The position numbers and the translations under genes were made by a program. A stretch of 64,000 nt of DNA, taken from Rostrohypoxylon terebratum (lineage: Eukaryota > Ascomycota > Sordariomycetes > Xylariales > Hypoxylaceae). The first letter of the stretch is position 1. Every line of letters begins with the position of its first letter. The notes beneath the pieces are model-generated. The model saw nothing but the letters and a program-made list of their open reading frames with translations. It did not search any database and was not told the DNA's origin. The stretch is taken from contig MU385866.1 in the NCBI GenBank assembly GCA_022497145.1, forward strand, positions 248,001 through 312,000, read 5' to 3'. Below, piece by piece: positions 12,591-26,705 of the stretch.

Positions 12591-13424
12591 GGAGGGTTGG
12601 GCTTGGGCTTCCGCTGAGACCGGGAGCGTTTATTGTTAGTTAATTAGACAGCCACCTACGTAGTTGATAACGCGATGATTTCTCCGAACTCCGGACCTCC
12701 GTGGCGCCAGCCACGTGGGGGTTCAAGTGTAGGGGTACCTAGGTACCTAAGTATTAACCCCATTCACAATCAATTTGCTATGATCAATGAAGCATGAAAT
12801 ATTCCTAGCCCAACCGAAATACTATCCTGGGAATCGAATGTCATTTTAATTGACAGCGACGAAATCGGATGAACCGGATTGACAACCTCCGGAGGATTTT
12901 GCCTATTTGGGAAACTCCGGCGCCGGCCGATGTTATGGGGCGCCGAAATAAGCGGGACTCTGCACGGAGAAATGAATTGGAAGCAGCTGCAACTATGCCC
13001 TAGTAGTTTCACAGGAGGCGATTGTTATTGCTTTGTTATTACTAAGTACCTGGTAGTGAATGGAGTTGACACGCATGTCTATGGATTTCTCAAGGCTAGA
13101 AATTTGTGTTCTCATCTTGACATTGAAAATGGTTTCTGCAGCACTTTTATTATCGCATTACTAATTACAAAACAATGCAGTTTTATGTGTTATGCATAGT
13201 GGAAGTGGATGAAAGAAACATCTCATACAGAAAATCAATATATTCGGCCAAAACCTCTTGGGAGGATGATGGATGCATTATTTCATCGACCTCGCCCGCC
13301 TTATAATACAATTATACACAGTACAAGACAAGACTGAGGTGTTTTGCCTCAAGGCATGTCATGAATACCAAGGCCACCCTCGACAACCCTAGTCATGAAT
13401 CCATTTGTGTTCAACACCCGTTCG
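12591..13424. other. Convergent intergenic region with GC palindromes
   Basis: Spacer between two converging 3' ends. It contains an ACCTAGGT palindrome at 12737-12744 and two perfect 10-bp palindromes close together, CCTCCGGAGG (12886-12895) and CCGGCGCCGG (12917-12926), in a short GC-rich island set in AT-rich DNA. An open frame at 12879-13199 has no ATG at its start and no recognisable product. Confidence 0.5.
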
Positions 13425-16400
13425 TTATGTCATCGTCTTGAGGAAGCCGTCCAAGTCGAAGCTTTCCTCGTATTGGCGGTTATCCCAGAGCTCCCCCAAG
13501 TCGTCCGCCCATGCCTTTTTGCCTGGAGCTCTCACGTCTCCCGTCTCAACGTCCACCATGTCCTCCTCGCGTCCCTCAATCGCGTTATTAGGTTTATCAG
13601 ATAACAAGTTAGTTCCCGAATCGCCTAGATTGAAGAGGTCTAATATTTGGTCCGTGTCCATGGTTCCCTGAAGAAGTCAGTTAGCGGCTATTACAAGTAC
13701 AGTGGAGAAGGGAGTGCGCGACTTACCAAGCCAGCATTCTGTTGATTAACCACGGTAGATGCGACATCTATCTTAAATGCTTGGAGGCTGTATCAAAAGT
13801 TAGCGAATGATAAAACAATGTAGATGGAGATACATACCTCAAGATCTTTTCTTCCAATGTACCTCTCGTTATCAGTCGATACACGTTAACGACCTTCTTT
13901 TGTCCAATTCTGTGGGCGCGATCCATAGCCTGTAAATCTCGCTGGGGGTTCCAGTCATGTTCGACGAAAATGACTGTGTCCGCACCCGTGAGGTTGAGAC
14001 CTAGCCCACCAACGCTGGTAGTGAGGAGTAGACAGTCATAAGAAGGATCCTTATTAAACTTATTTACGATGTCCTGTCTCTTGTTTGCCTCAACCGAGCC
14101 GTCGAGCCGCAGATATGAAACGGATGGTAACATGCGCTTCAATACTGTATTTTGGACCATGTCAAGCATTTCCTTCATTTGGCAGAAGATTAAAGCACGA
14201 TGTGGCTTGATTGGTTGATAAAGCGGGTCGTTGGAGTCAGTGCCTTCAACTCCAATACCACAATCAACCAATAGATCTTTGAGGGCGGTGAGCTTTGGAG
14301 CATGCACCGGATCCTCGATGCTGGTTCCTTGTTTAGCAAGAAAACGTTGAGTATCTTCGTAAAGTCTGTTGCTTGGTGTCATGACGAGCGCTGGAGAGTT
14401 GCACAGTTTCCGCATGTATTGTAATGCTTGGAAGATATGTGATTTTGCTTCTTTATCTTCTTTGCTAGCCTCTTCGGTGAGTTTCTTGCCTTGCTTCTTC
14501 GTGAAATCTTCGAACAGTTTCCTCTGTAGATCGCTGAGATCACAGTAGTAGTTCTGGAGGATCTTCGGGGGAAGGTCGTCGAGAACTTCTTCTTTCAAGC
14601 GACGAAGTAAGAATGGTAGAACCTGCTTGTGTAAAGCCTCGATTGCTAGGGCGCCGGCTTCTTGTTCCTTAGACGATGCCTTACTGAAACGACTAGCCGC
14701 AATTGGTTTTGCGAACCGATCTAGGAATACCTTCTCGGCTCCAAGGAAACCAGGCATCAGGAAATCAAAGAGCGACCAGAGCTCCAAAACATTATTCTGG
14801 ATTGGTGTGCCGGTTAAGATTAAGCGATGGTTGCTTGAGAACTTCTTCACGGCAAGGGTAATCTTTGCTTTGGGATTTTTGATCAGATGGCCTTCATCGA
14901 GCACGATATAATTCCAATTCTGCTTCTCGAGATAATCGGAATCGTTACGGCAGACTTCGTAGGAGGTAATGACGACATCGGTCGATGCGAACTGAACTGC
15001 CTTGGCTCTCCTCTCTGCTGGGGGGCCCACAAAAGCTGTAACGCTGAGGAACGGCGCAAAGGTCTTCAATTCTTGTTGCCAATGCCCTGAAAGCGTCGGC
15101 GGACAGACAATTAAAGAAGGAAGCTTTCGCACATCTGGAGCGCCGGTTCTCTTGAACTCTTCTTCTCTGTTGTAATGATCACTCGCAACAATACAAAGAG
15201 TTTGGAGGGTTTTCCCGAGGCCCATATCATCGCAAAGAATGCCATGCAGATGATATTTATTGAGGAAATGGAGCCAATTGACACCCTCTTGTTGGTAAGA
15301 ACGTAGCTCGGCATTGATTGCGACTGGAATCTTGAATGGCTCGACTTTCTTGGGATCAAGCAGCTGGGCAATGAATGTCCTTTCGCGGTCCCTGCCTTTC
15401 AATAACTCCTCCGAGAGACCCGGAGGGTCAGGGATGCCGGCCTCAAGCGGTACTAATTTGACTAATGTCGCGAATGATGTAGTTGCTATTAGGCGGACAT
15501 CGTTATCCGAATCGCTCATGCGACCAAGAACGGGTACAATGAGGAAGATTACGTAAGGCAGAATGCCATCGCCCATTACAGCAATAAGGTGGTAAATGAC
15601 TTCTATTGCACCTTGGCGGAAGTGCAGATCAACAGGGTTATTGATTGATGGTAAAACCTTCTCCACGAGCGCAGTCATACCCTCGACGGTAATAACGCTG
15701 CATATAGTGGCTAGACATTTTGCGGCCATGTATCGGAACACGGAAAGTTCGGAATGAAGCGATTCTATGATCAGCGGAACCTGTTGCATGACAAATGGAT
15801 AGAGAGCTTTGTCTAAGGTCGGCGTCATGGTCCGGATAACTGACATGGCATCTACAATTTCCTGACCGAATGTGCTTTCAGGGTCCTTCGCTTCGGCAGG
15901 TAGCTTTCCCGAGAAAGCTTTGATCAGAGGCTCTTCCATGAATGTTTTGAGGCTCGGCACTATAGTGAATATGTCTGCGCCGAACGTGCGGGAAAGGATC
16001 TCAAGAGCCTCTTTCGCTCCTCTTCGGGTTATGCGAGCACCCTTGGCCTCGCGGGCGAACTTGGCCGCATCAGAGCCATGATCAACTCTATCTTCTTCCT
16101 TTTGCATGGATAATATGACATTGGTCTTTGTTGCGTGAACTGGGAACTCGGGAGTTTCAGCCACCTCAACGCAAGAGAATTTGACCAGATTGGAGACGAC
16201 CTTGTCCGCAACAGCCCGACGGCCCTTCTCTGTGAGTAATTGGACTAACCGGCCAATCGTATCGGCCGAACGGGTCTGGAGCTGTTGGTTCTCTTCAAGC
16301 TTGATGCTATCCATGGTGGCTTTGATCAACGGTGTTGGTTTCTTCGGTAGCACTTTCATGGCAATTAAAGCACACGCTGCTGCAGCCTTAATGCGAACGT

Positions 16401-19395
16401 CACGCGTCTCTTTGATAGATTTAGCTTCATCGATTGCTGCCAGTGTGCTTGCTCGAACGTCGGAAAGCTGTTGGCTGGCAATTAAGCGTTGCGCTGGTGC
16501 CATGGCTTTCTTAAGTCTTTCGAAATCTTCATTGGCGCACTTGTCAGCCGTGGAAAGAGAGAAAGCGCCCGGACCAGCCTCAGCTTCACCTTGTACAACG
16601 ACAGCTAGGGCAGGAAGCTTATGTTGAGGCACCTTCCCATGATCCCTAAAGAGATTCACGAGCTGTTGGCATTGTGATCGCACCCGTTGCACATAGCTGA
16701 CGAGATCGCGATACTGGCTAGGCCGATCGGAATCTATGACCTTCAGCAAGTCATTCGAGTATCTTGGCGTCCCTGATTGAGAACCGACGGAGCTTCGAGC
16801 GAACTCGTCGATTACTATGCACGCGGCAAGTTGCGTGGATGAGTAGGATGATGTAAGCCCCGGGACGAGGGTAGCATCAAAGGAATCCAAATATTTCGTT
16901 GGTACGAGGGACATGACTAAACCCATCGCTGCAGCGGCTGACACTCGAGAACGGATGAGGGTATCCATACCAACGAGGTCCACGTCTCCTTGCATCATAT
17001 GGCCATCAAGATCATGAGAGTGAGTTGTGGGGAGCGGGTCGTCAATTTTAGTTGACTTTTTCCGCCTCTTCGTAGCCCGTTCTCCATCTGGTTCAGAGCC
17101 CTTACGCGCAATTGGAGGAGCAAAGCCAGGCACGGAATAAGTACCACCTGAGGGCTTGAGGAAGAGTGCGCCATTCATAGGTATAGGGTGTCGAGGCACG
17201 CCTACAGGATGTAGGGTAAGTTGCATGAGAGCATCGATATGTGAGCTGAACTCCTCCGCAAGATTCTCAGGATCTTTAGCCAAGCATTTTACTAGAGCAG
17301 TCCACAGCTCTATAGACATTTTAAGAGTCTCTTGGTCACGCTCCACGAGGATGTTTTGGAATGTTAATCGAAGAGTCCTACCATCAAGCCAGCCTTGAGA
17401 TTCTACGCCTAGATTGACAAAAGTCATTAAGGCCTTGAGAACAGCAAGTCGAACGGAAGTGATGGTGTGACGTAGGAATGGGTAAAGCCGCGGCACTAGG
17501 AGAGTGAAAGACCTCTCTTCGTCTTGCTCGGCAGAATTCTTCATTGCCTCTAGAACCGCCGGGAAGCTACAGAGAGTAGCGAGGAGATCCATGATTTTAC
17601 CGGTGCTAGCGCTCAAGTCATCGCCTAGGCTGGATAGACTTTCCCATACGATGTTGATCATGCCGTTGAGTGCTGCTGGCTTGAGGTTGACGAATTCCTG
17701 GGCTATAGGTATTAATGTTGCCGCGCTGACAGATCGGACGTCATCATCGTTGTCACTCAAGCCTTTCATGACGGCCTCAACTATACCATCCATCATATCG
17801 TTATGTTGTAGTAGCAAATCTTTCCTCACGGCAACGACATATCGTAAGCCTACCATACCACCATGGCAAACAGGCCACACAGGCCTATCTAGATCAAGGT
17901 CCTGCTGCATGACCATTCTCAGTAAAATGCGATAGATGCTGTAGACGGATTGTGGCGGCACGTGCTTTAGGAATGAGCCTAAAGTCTGGCCAACAGTCTC
18001 TCGAATTGGCGCAACGGATGTATCAGATGCATAATCGGTGAATCTGTCTAACATCAGAACGCAGCAAAGCCGGCAAGCCATGTCGTCCAGCCATTTTCTG
18101 TTCAGCGCGTCATTCTCGATTCTTGACTTTCCTCTTAGTCGGCCTGCGCCAGCGCCATGCACTCTAAGGATCTCCCTTAGACCTAACGCAGCACCATGGC
18201 GTGTCTCCCACTGCGCATCGAAGATGTCGATTTTAAGAAATTCGCATAGACGCTCGTATGGCCATTCCGATCCCTCGAGTTCATCCTCCGTTTCGATCTC
18301 GGTCTTCATGGGAACGACGGGACCTTTGAATTCAGAGACAACCTTGGTATCCTCATCGACATCAGCTGGTCGATCGAGACTGAAGTAATCCGTTTTGCCG
18401 CCTTTCTTAGTATCGGCGTCTTGCATAGGGGTATCATCGAGTATGTCCGATCCTGCAGTATAGGTCCGGCGTATGGACAGGTCACCAAATCCACTCTTCC
18501 CTTGCGCAGCTTTTTGCGCATCTCTTTTCCGTTTTCGCTTAAGAACGTTCAGTTGTCGTGCACTTAAGCCGGACTCTTCAGCTGATTGACCAGATGGGAT
18601 GCTGAGAACACTCTCTTGACGAGATAGGCCATTAGCAGGGTTGGGATCTTGCGGTGTAAAGGGACTAGCTGATTTTTCAGCCGCAATTGGTACCTCCTCG
18701 TCTTCGAAAGTCCTACCTAGCAATCCCAGTCGACCCATAAGGGTCTTTTTTTGGTGAGAAAGTCGAGCCTGAGGCTCAAGACTCGCAATATTGTAATCCA
18801 CGTTACCGGTCCTCAGGAGTTCTCGACCATATTTGAGTATTGTTGAGACATCTAACGTCTCGGGCCTAAAACACTCGTCTGATACTGGTAATATATCATC
18901 TTCTTCCTTCTTGATTGAACCGATATCTCCGCTAGGTTCTTCTTTTTTTGCTGTCGCAGGATCTTCATCCTCATTAGGATCATAGAAAGGTGCATTTTCG
19001 ATGATCTTTCCAAGGGCCTTCGCTGCAGTAGCTCGAGTATCCCAGTCTTTGTGGCGAAGATAGGGTACTACTCTTGAGAGTAAATTAAATAGCTCTTCGG
19101 GATGCTGCTTTTGCCAGTCTGCTAACTGGTTGACGGCGGTATCCTTTATCAATTTCGTGCTTCCTGTCTCGAGGATCCTATACGGGAGTTAATCATAAGA
19201 TGTCAGGATGCATTAGATAAGCCGAGACAGCTATCACCCCTCTTTGGGGGGAGTGCATGAGTTGAACAAAAAAACAATTCATGATTACTTACGTAACGAG
19301 ACGATCAAGCCTGTGGAACAACTTGTGTGTCAGCCTGTGTTTTTTTATATATATATTTGGAGTATTGGAGTAGGAAGATCTCACCTGGACGCCAT
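13425..19395 (-). CDS. MOT1: TATA-binding-protein-associated factor MOT1 (BTAF1), SNF2-family ATPase
   Basis: Removes TBP from DNA using ATP and so redistributes TBP between promoters (family knowledge). Exons 19395-19385 (11 bp), 19310-19293 (18 bp), 19177-13838, 13787-13727, 13667-13425 join to 1890 residues (yeast Mot1 1867). The N-terminus MASRLDRLVTILETGST matches the conserved Mot1 start, which supports the two tiny exons. HEAT repeats fill roughly the first 1200 residues, with DWDTRATAAKALG typical of the first repeats. The SNF2 ATPase follows: DDMGLGKT (about 1325-1332), DEGHLIKN (about 1435), TGTPIQNN, VGGLGLNLTGADT and QAMDRAHRIGQ. The C-terminus has the Mot1-type ASTVVNQQNAGL and a final DLDGFLKTM. 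The first exon encodes only three full codons. Divergent from SMC3. Confidence 0.96.
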
Positions 19396-22300
19396 TTTCA
19401 CAAGTCACACCGAGGCTACGGGGGCCAATACCAGGCAGAGATTCAGCTCATAATTGTGGTCTAAGTCCATGTTAGCATTGCATGTCCTTGAGTATATATA
19501 TGTATATGCCTAATACACAGGGTGTGAACAAAATGTGGCTGAGACAGGGGATCTTCAAAATGGAACTTTGGATCTTGAACTCGCACATCAGTTGCAAGTC
19601 GCATATGAGTGAAAATGGCCATTGTGATTGGATATGCTAATGTGTAGCCTATAGCCAATACGACATCACTTTTCCCTATATGACTAAACCTCTTGGTGAC
19701 CATTTATGTATGTGCTTCCCCATGAAAATCATCTTCAAGTAAGCACTTGTACTTGATAGCTGAATGGCGACTTTGATCTTGACGAAGGTAGCTGGATTAT
19801 GCCTCGACCTCGACCTCGACCATCCATCTTGTCGGTGATAGTGATGGTGACAGTTGCATGGCATGGAAGTGACTAAATCATGTATTGGGGATGCGACGAT
19901 GAGTCGCAACCCAACTGTGAGAGGGATGCACGAGCAGATGCATGTACAAGGTTGAGTGTAATGATAGCGCCAAAGCAAACTTGATGTTGTAGAGTTGTAG
20001 ATGACTAATAGATGGGATAATCGAACCAAAAAAAGAAAAAGGCACATACCCTGCAGGTAATATCGCGATGCTAACGATCTGCGATGTGACGGTCTTTTTT
20101 CATTAGTTCCCCGGTATTAAGAATAGACGAGGCGAGTTGAGAATGGATGTATCGAACGATGCACTAGAGATTAGAGAGCCGAAAGAAAAAAAAATGTTGG
20201 CGTCGTAGGACTCGATCGTGTTTAAGGTGCACTGCTCATAAAAAATACCAGGAAGGAACCAGAGAGTCGGCAGTGAATAGTTACCTAAAAGAGGCTCTGG
20301 GGAAATCGTTGGAAACTCTCAAATCAAAAGTCTTCCTATTGTCAAAAAAAAAAAGGTGGATTCCTCTTGCAGATTATCAACTCTTTTTGATGCGATGCGA
20401 TGCTTCCTCTAAACCTGCTCTAATGGTGGTTCGTGCGCGTCGCGCCTGATTGACCTTTTAATTGCTTTTAGGTTGGCGTAGACCGCAGGCGTAGGCGTAG
20501 GCGTTGGCAGAGATTGGGATTGATTGGGGGGATTGGCGGGTTGGAGGATTGGCAGCTTTTGGGGGGCCGGGGTCTGTCGTGCCTGTCAGAAAAATAATAT
20601 GACGGGATGTGCAGCAGCAAGTCGTCGCAGATGAGGGCACCGGCTTCCTTAATATTCCTGTACCTATGGATACTTTTATACACGTTGGGATCCGCCTTAG
20701 GTTGTTCCTGTTGGTCTAAGCTCCCACCGTCAGACCCGCACTATTCCTGATTGGGTAGCCTGTCCAATCTAGTTTCAACTGGTGGCAGCTGTTCAAAGTT
20801 TGAGTCAGGCCTGTCGGGTCCTGTCGGATCTTAAATAAGCTCAAGGTCTACAAAGTAGTAGGTACACTAATACGCGTTGAACAATTTGGCCCTGGAAGGA
20901 ACTTGAAACCCTATCAAATATTGTTTTGCATTACAGCATCATGATATTTCAAAGATTTCTATTGACCGGAGAATTCATTTACGAAAATTTGACCCGGCAA
21001 TTACCATTGCATAAGCTACCAAGTAAGGCTTTCTTACCGCAAGAGCTAGGCAGAAAGCAAGGTTTATTATGCAACAGCTGGTAGGCAGGCAGGGGAGTCA
21101 ATCAACTTTATTTCTGCGACTTCTTTTTTTTCTCTCATGTACCTTGTATGGACGTCGTACAGGACTAGTGTACACTGTACAGGTCTTGCAGGTCGTGTCC
21201 GAGTGCGTGCTTTCTCGCTTGGTTTCTTAGAAGTTAGCGTCACCAGCCTACATAGTACAACGCCAAAGGCTAAAGCCGTCAGGATCCACCACTAAGAAAA
21301 TATGGTGGCTTGTTGGAATGACGAGTTTCTTGGTCCCTTGCAAACACCAAGCTCCTAAGCTCCTGTAATATTTGATCGTTCGAGCATGAGGATTTACAGA
21401 TTTACATCAATATCCATCATCGCCGTTATCCACCAAATACCTAGGTACCTACCTGGGTATTGCATGCAGTCATGACGATCCAGAATGTTTCTCTTCTTTT
21501 CTGTTGCAGTCATCTCCGAATAACAACATTCTTCTTGCTCATCTCAGATCCTAGGTTAGCCTATGGTCTTTGTGCCGCAAGCTTGGCGAGATCGACTCAG
21601 TAGCCGGGGGGTAGCAACGGGGGTCGATCAAAACACCAATGAGGAAATCAACTTAGATATTTCGGTGCTAGTAATGCGCACATCACGATATCCATCTAAC
21701 CAGCCTCAAAACCTTTGCGGTGTATTGAAATTTTCTATTTCAATATGTCAAAGGCAGCATACAACCAATCAAGAATTTGGAGTTAGCGCATACATGGTCA
21801 ACTTAATCTACAAAGCACACGTTTCTTGAATCGGAGCTTTTCTCAGCCTCTGCCTTATTACCTACCTAGTATCTGGGTGTTAATGCATGCTCCCGTGCAC
21901 AAGACTCCGAGTCTAAGGGATAGTTTGAACTAGGACGGAGCCTTTCATTCTTTTCATTCTACGTATGATTGATTTTGAATGCAATCAAACTTCAAATCAT
22001 ATGACAAAGTGGAAATGTAAGTAATCGGTACCTATGGTCAGAGGTTAATAATAGTAAAAAGTCATTTGGTAGATATCAAAACCATGAGGTTTCCAAAGCA
22101 CATATCTTCAAGCGATCACTTATTTTCATCAAATCAAAGTCACCGATTCGGAGCGGGAACTCAATATATATTGAAGTTCATCCCCCCTTACCACCTACTC
22201 TACTCAGCCCATAAAACCATGGATGCCATTGAAGACGTCAACTAACTTAATTGGTCCATATCTCTAAACTATAGTAGCTTTAGAAGCTATCTATAGCGAC

Positions 22301-22920
22301 CCTAGAAATTTTCAAGGTTGCTTTTCCTTTGTGAATTATCATGTGACAGCAATAGACTGATCAACCAAGGAGAAACAGTTTTTGAGCCTGTTTTCGATGG
22401 CACGAAGGTAAAAGGTAAAACAAAATATTTAAGGAACTTTGAAGGAAGTAGTGAAGGCTGAGGATCGCGACTCTCTTACATAGTAAGTTCTTAAGACTTA
22501 AGTAATACAGCAGTACATTCATGTGACTGTTAAGCCACAGAGCCACAATTTACAATAAATTACACGATATAGGTTGCGGCTGGGCAGTAGGGTTAACTTT
22601 AGCCTTAGCCTTAGCCTGATCCTAAGTTATTACTAACCCACCTAGGCAGCTAGGCAGGCACGCTGAGCATAGATTCAATCATTCGCCCGTTTTCAAGATT
22701 TCCCAATTCTCCCCCACTCCGAAATTTATCGCGCCTCCAAACGCGTCGGAATACATTTCCCAAGGTTACGTGACGTGACAATTTTCCAGGTCTGACGAAC
22801 CTTTCCTATTTCGCACCATCGCCATATTCTCAAAACCTCATCCCCGAGTACATGCTTCTTGCGCGACAATTATTCTGACCCTGGATTCGAGCTGCCCGAC
22901 AGGCAGCGCCCACCGCGACC
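19396..22920. other. Divergent intergenic region (MOT1 / SMC3), 3.5 kb
   Basis: No gene supported. Contents: simple repeats and homopolymers (A-run at about 20344-20354, GCGTAGGCGTAGGCGT at about 20488-20503, three copies of AGCCTT at about 22600-22616), an ATTGG-rich stretch near 20510-20560, and an ACCTAGGT palindrome at 21439-21446. Short open frames here carry no recognisable domain. Confidence 0.55.
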
Positions 22921-25900
22921 ATGTATATCAAGCAGATTATCATCCAAGGCTTTAAGAGGTACGCGCCGATGCCTCCACGGCTCTACAAGGCCCGAGTCAC
23001 AATTGCGCATTCGTGAAGCTAACATCTTATTAGCTACAAGGACCAAACGGTTATGGAGCCCTTTTCGCCCGGTACAAATGTCATCGTCGGCCGTAACGGT
23101 TCCGGAAAGAGTAACTTTTTCGCTGCGATACGATTCGTACTAAGCGATGCGTATACACAAATGACTCGAGAAGAACGACAGGCGTTGCTGCATGAGGGTT
23201 CGGGTTCTGCCGTCATGTCTGCCTATGTCGAAGTCATTTTTGACAATAGCGATGATCGATTCCCGACTGGCAATAAGGAGGTTATTCTAAGGCGCACAAT
23301 TGGTCTAAAGAAGGATGAATACTCGGTCGACAAGAAGGTTTCTACCAAAGCGGACGTCGCAAATCTTCTAGAAGCAGCTGGGTTCTCGAGATCCAACCCT
23401 TACTATATTGTCCCCCAGGGTCGTGTCACAGCCCTGACCAATATGAAAGAGTCAGACCGATTGAACTTACTCAAGGAGGTTGCCGGAACTCAAGTCTACG
23501 AATCTCGCCGCGCAGAATCGCTTAAGATCATGACAGAAACCAACAATAAACGAGAAAAAATTGACGAACTACTCGATTATATTAAGGAACGTCTGAGTGA
23601 ACTCGAGGAAGAGAAAGAGGAACTACGCGATTATCAAGACAAGGATCGTGAGCGCAGATGCTTAGAATACGCGTACTACCACAAGGATCAAGTTGCTACG
23701 CAGGACTCCCTAGAAGAACTGGAAGACAACCGACAAGGCGGCATGGAGGAAGCGGACGAAAATCGCGAGAACTATAACGAAGGCATGAAAGTCATCGCTG
23801 CGTTAGATGCCGAGATTCACAAACTACAGCAGCAAATGGAACTCCTCCGCATAGACCGTCGACAGCTGGATGAAGATCGTCGGGAAAGCGCGAAGGCAGT
23901 TGCCCACGCAGAACTGGCAGTCAAGAATCTTTCGGAAGGCATGTCCGCCCAAGAACAAGCCAAGCAGCAGCATGATGCCGAGTTGGAGAAGGTTAAGACT
24001 GCCATCGCGCAGAGGGAGGCCGAGCTCAAGAAATTGATTCCTAATTTCGAGAAAGCGAAACGGAAGGAAGCGGAGATCAAGCAGGCCCTCGATTCAGCAG
24101 AGGCCGGTCGACAGCGTCTTTTCACGAAACAGACTCGAGGAAGTCAATTCAAGAGCAAAGGAGAGCGAGATGCATGGCTAAGAAAAGAGATAGACGATCT
24201 TAATGTGACGCTGAGTCAGCAGAGGGCAAATCGTCTCGAAGCTGACGAGGAAGTCAGATCTGTGCAAACTGCTATCCAGCAACTGGAGGACGAGATCGGG
24301 GTCTTGCGACAGAAAAATGAAGGGTTCGGCGACGACCGATTGGCTGTTGCCGAAGAAGTTACTAGCGCGAAAGACGCTCTTGACAAACTTCACGAGGAGA
24401 GAAAACTGCTTCGCCGACAAGACGACAAGTTAGAGACGATCATAGCGAATGCCCGGGGCGAGCTGGACAATGCCGAACGAGAATTATCCCACACTATGGA
24501 CCGCGTAACATCACGGGGTTTAGCATCCATACAAGAATTAAAGCGCATGGGCAATTTCCCTGGTGCGTACGGTACACTAGCCGAGCTTCTAGAAGTGAAC
24601 GAAGCATATCGGTTACCCGTAGAACAGGTTGCTGGTGCTAGCTTGTTCCATTATGTGGTCGATAATGACGACACTGCGACGAGACTGGCTACCTCACTTC
24701 AGAAGAGTTTTGGAGGAAGAATCACATTTATGCCACTATCTAGGCTGAAACCGCGAGCTGCGAATCTCCCCCGAGCCAACGATGCAGTACCGTTGCTTAG
24801 CAAACTCCGGTATGACCCGTTGTACGAAAAAGCATTCCAGCAAGTCTTCGGTAGTACCATTATCTGTCCTAACCTTACCATTGCTAGCCAATACGCACGA
24901 AGCCACGGCGTGCACGGCGTAACGCCAGACGGTGATACCTCTAACAAGCGTGGTGCTATGACTGGTGGGTATATTGATACTCGCAAATCGCGCTTGGAAG
25001 CTGTTCGTGCCGTCAACAAGTGGAGAGAGGAATGCGAGAAATTGCGCTCACAGGCTGTCGAAATACGAGAGCAAATAGAGCAAAAAGACCAGGAGATCAC
25101 AAATGCACTAGGCGAAGAGCGCAGATTAGCTCAACGACTTCGACAAATGGAGGATGGCTACGGACCTCTACGCGCAGAATTAAATGCTAAGAATAACCAG
25201 GTCGATCGTGAACGGGATCGTCTCGAAGCCGCCATCAAGCGACGGGACATCGTCGAAAGGAATATGAAGCAGTTCCAGGACAATTTAAGCGCACATCAGG
25301 CCGAGTTAGCCTCAGATTTTAAGAAAGTCTTGACGGCGAACGAGGAAAAGCAGCTGGAGAGCCTGGGTGCCAGTGTACAGGAACTCCAGAAAGAGTGGAA
25401 CGAAATTAGCAGCAATCGGAGAGAGCTGGAAAGCCGCAAGCGAAAGCTGGAGTTAGATCTACGAACCAATCTCCAGCTCAAGCTTGACCAACTCACCAGC
25501 CAAGCATTTGAGACTGCTACTAGTGGGAGCAGAAACCTGAAGGAAGCTAAACACGACCTCGAGAAAGTCAAAAAGGCGGTAGCCTCTGTTCACAACAAGA
25601 TCCAGTCAAACGACAAACAGATCGAGTCTGCTGAATCCAGGGTTGGTGAACTAGAGAAGCTGAAAGCTGAAAGAGAGGCGCAGCTACAAGAGATTGCAGT
25701 ACAGATCAAGAGGCAAGAAAAGCGGATAGATAAAAACAGGCAAAAGAAGGCCCTCTTGACAGCAAAAGCGGCGGAATTGGCTAAGAATATCCGCGATCTC
25801 GGTGTCTTGCCAGAAGAAGCCTTTGAAAAGTACGAGAGGCTCGAGTACAAGACTGTAAGTCCGATGAATTACCACAACACGTTCGTCACCAGCTAATTTT

Positions 25901-26705
25901 TTATCAAAGGTTGTCTCACGCTTAAAGAAAGTCAACGATACCCTGAAAAAATACAAGCACGTAAACAAGAAGGCTTTTGAACAGTACAACAGTTTCACCA
26001 ACCAACAGGATCAACTTCTCAAGCGACGCAAGGAACTCGACCAATCACAGGAGTCGATTGAGGAGCTCGTTGCTCATCTGGATCAACGTAAAGACGAAGC
26101 GATCGAGCGAACCTTCAAACAAGTGTCGAAGGAATTCGCCAGCATCTTCCAACGTTTGGTACCTGCCGGCCACGGCCGTCTCGTCATTCAGCGTAGAACT
26201 GACCGACGAGTTGACCCTGACGAATCTGACGAGGAACAGCGCACCAGCGTAGAGAATTACACGGGTGTGGGCATCAGCGTCTCTTTCAATTCCAAGACGG
26301 CTGACGAGCAGCAACGTATCCAACAACTCTCCGGTGGTCAAAAGAGTAAGTTCATCAACACTCGGCAATGCATTTCAATATCATCATCATTGAGCTAACA
26401 TATAATTAGGTTTGTGCGCTTTATGTCTCATTTTTGCCCTGCAGCAGACGGAATCTAGTCCTATGGTCATTTTCGACGAGGTCGACGCCAATCTAGACGC
26501 GCAGTACAGAACAGCCGTCGCCGGACTTCTCCAATCGATCTCCGCGGAAGCCGGCACGCAATTCATCTGCACCACCTTCCGACCGGAGATTGTGCACGTC
26601 GCCGACCGATGCTACGGCGTCTTGTTCAGAAACAAATTCAGCACGATCAACTGCGTGAGCACGGAACAGGCCTTGGAGTTCGTCGAGGGTCAGGCTCCCA
26701 AGTAA
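22921..26705 (+). CDS. SMC3: Cohesin subunit SMC3
   Basis: ATPase arm of the cohesin ring holding sister chromatids together. Four exons: 22921-22958, 23034-25854, 25910-26345, 26410-26705, giving 1196 residues, normal for SMC3. The first exon encodes MYIKQIIIQGFKS, the diagnostic SMC3 start. Motifs: Walker A GRNGSGKS (32-39); IGLKKDEY with Lys105 and Lys106, the pair acetylated by Eco1/ESCO; long coiled coils either side of a hinge (about 515-670, ending near GAMTGGYID); ABC signature LSGGQKS, split by the last intron; Walker B MVIFDEVDANLD. All joins keep phase. An ACCTAGGT palindrome follows the stop at 26709-26716. Confidence 0.97.

Noticed and set aside
12879..13199. Open frame of about 106 codons in the convergent spacer before MOT1
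   Set aside because: No ATG at its start, no domain, and it sits between two 3' ends.
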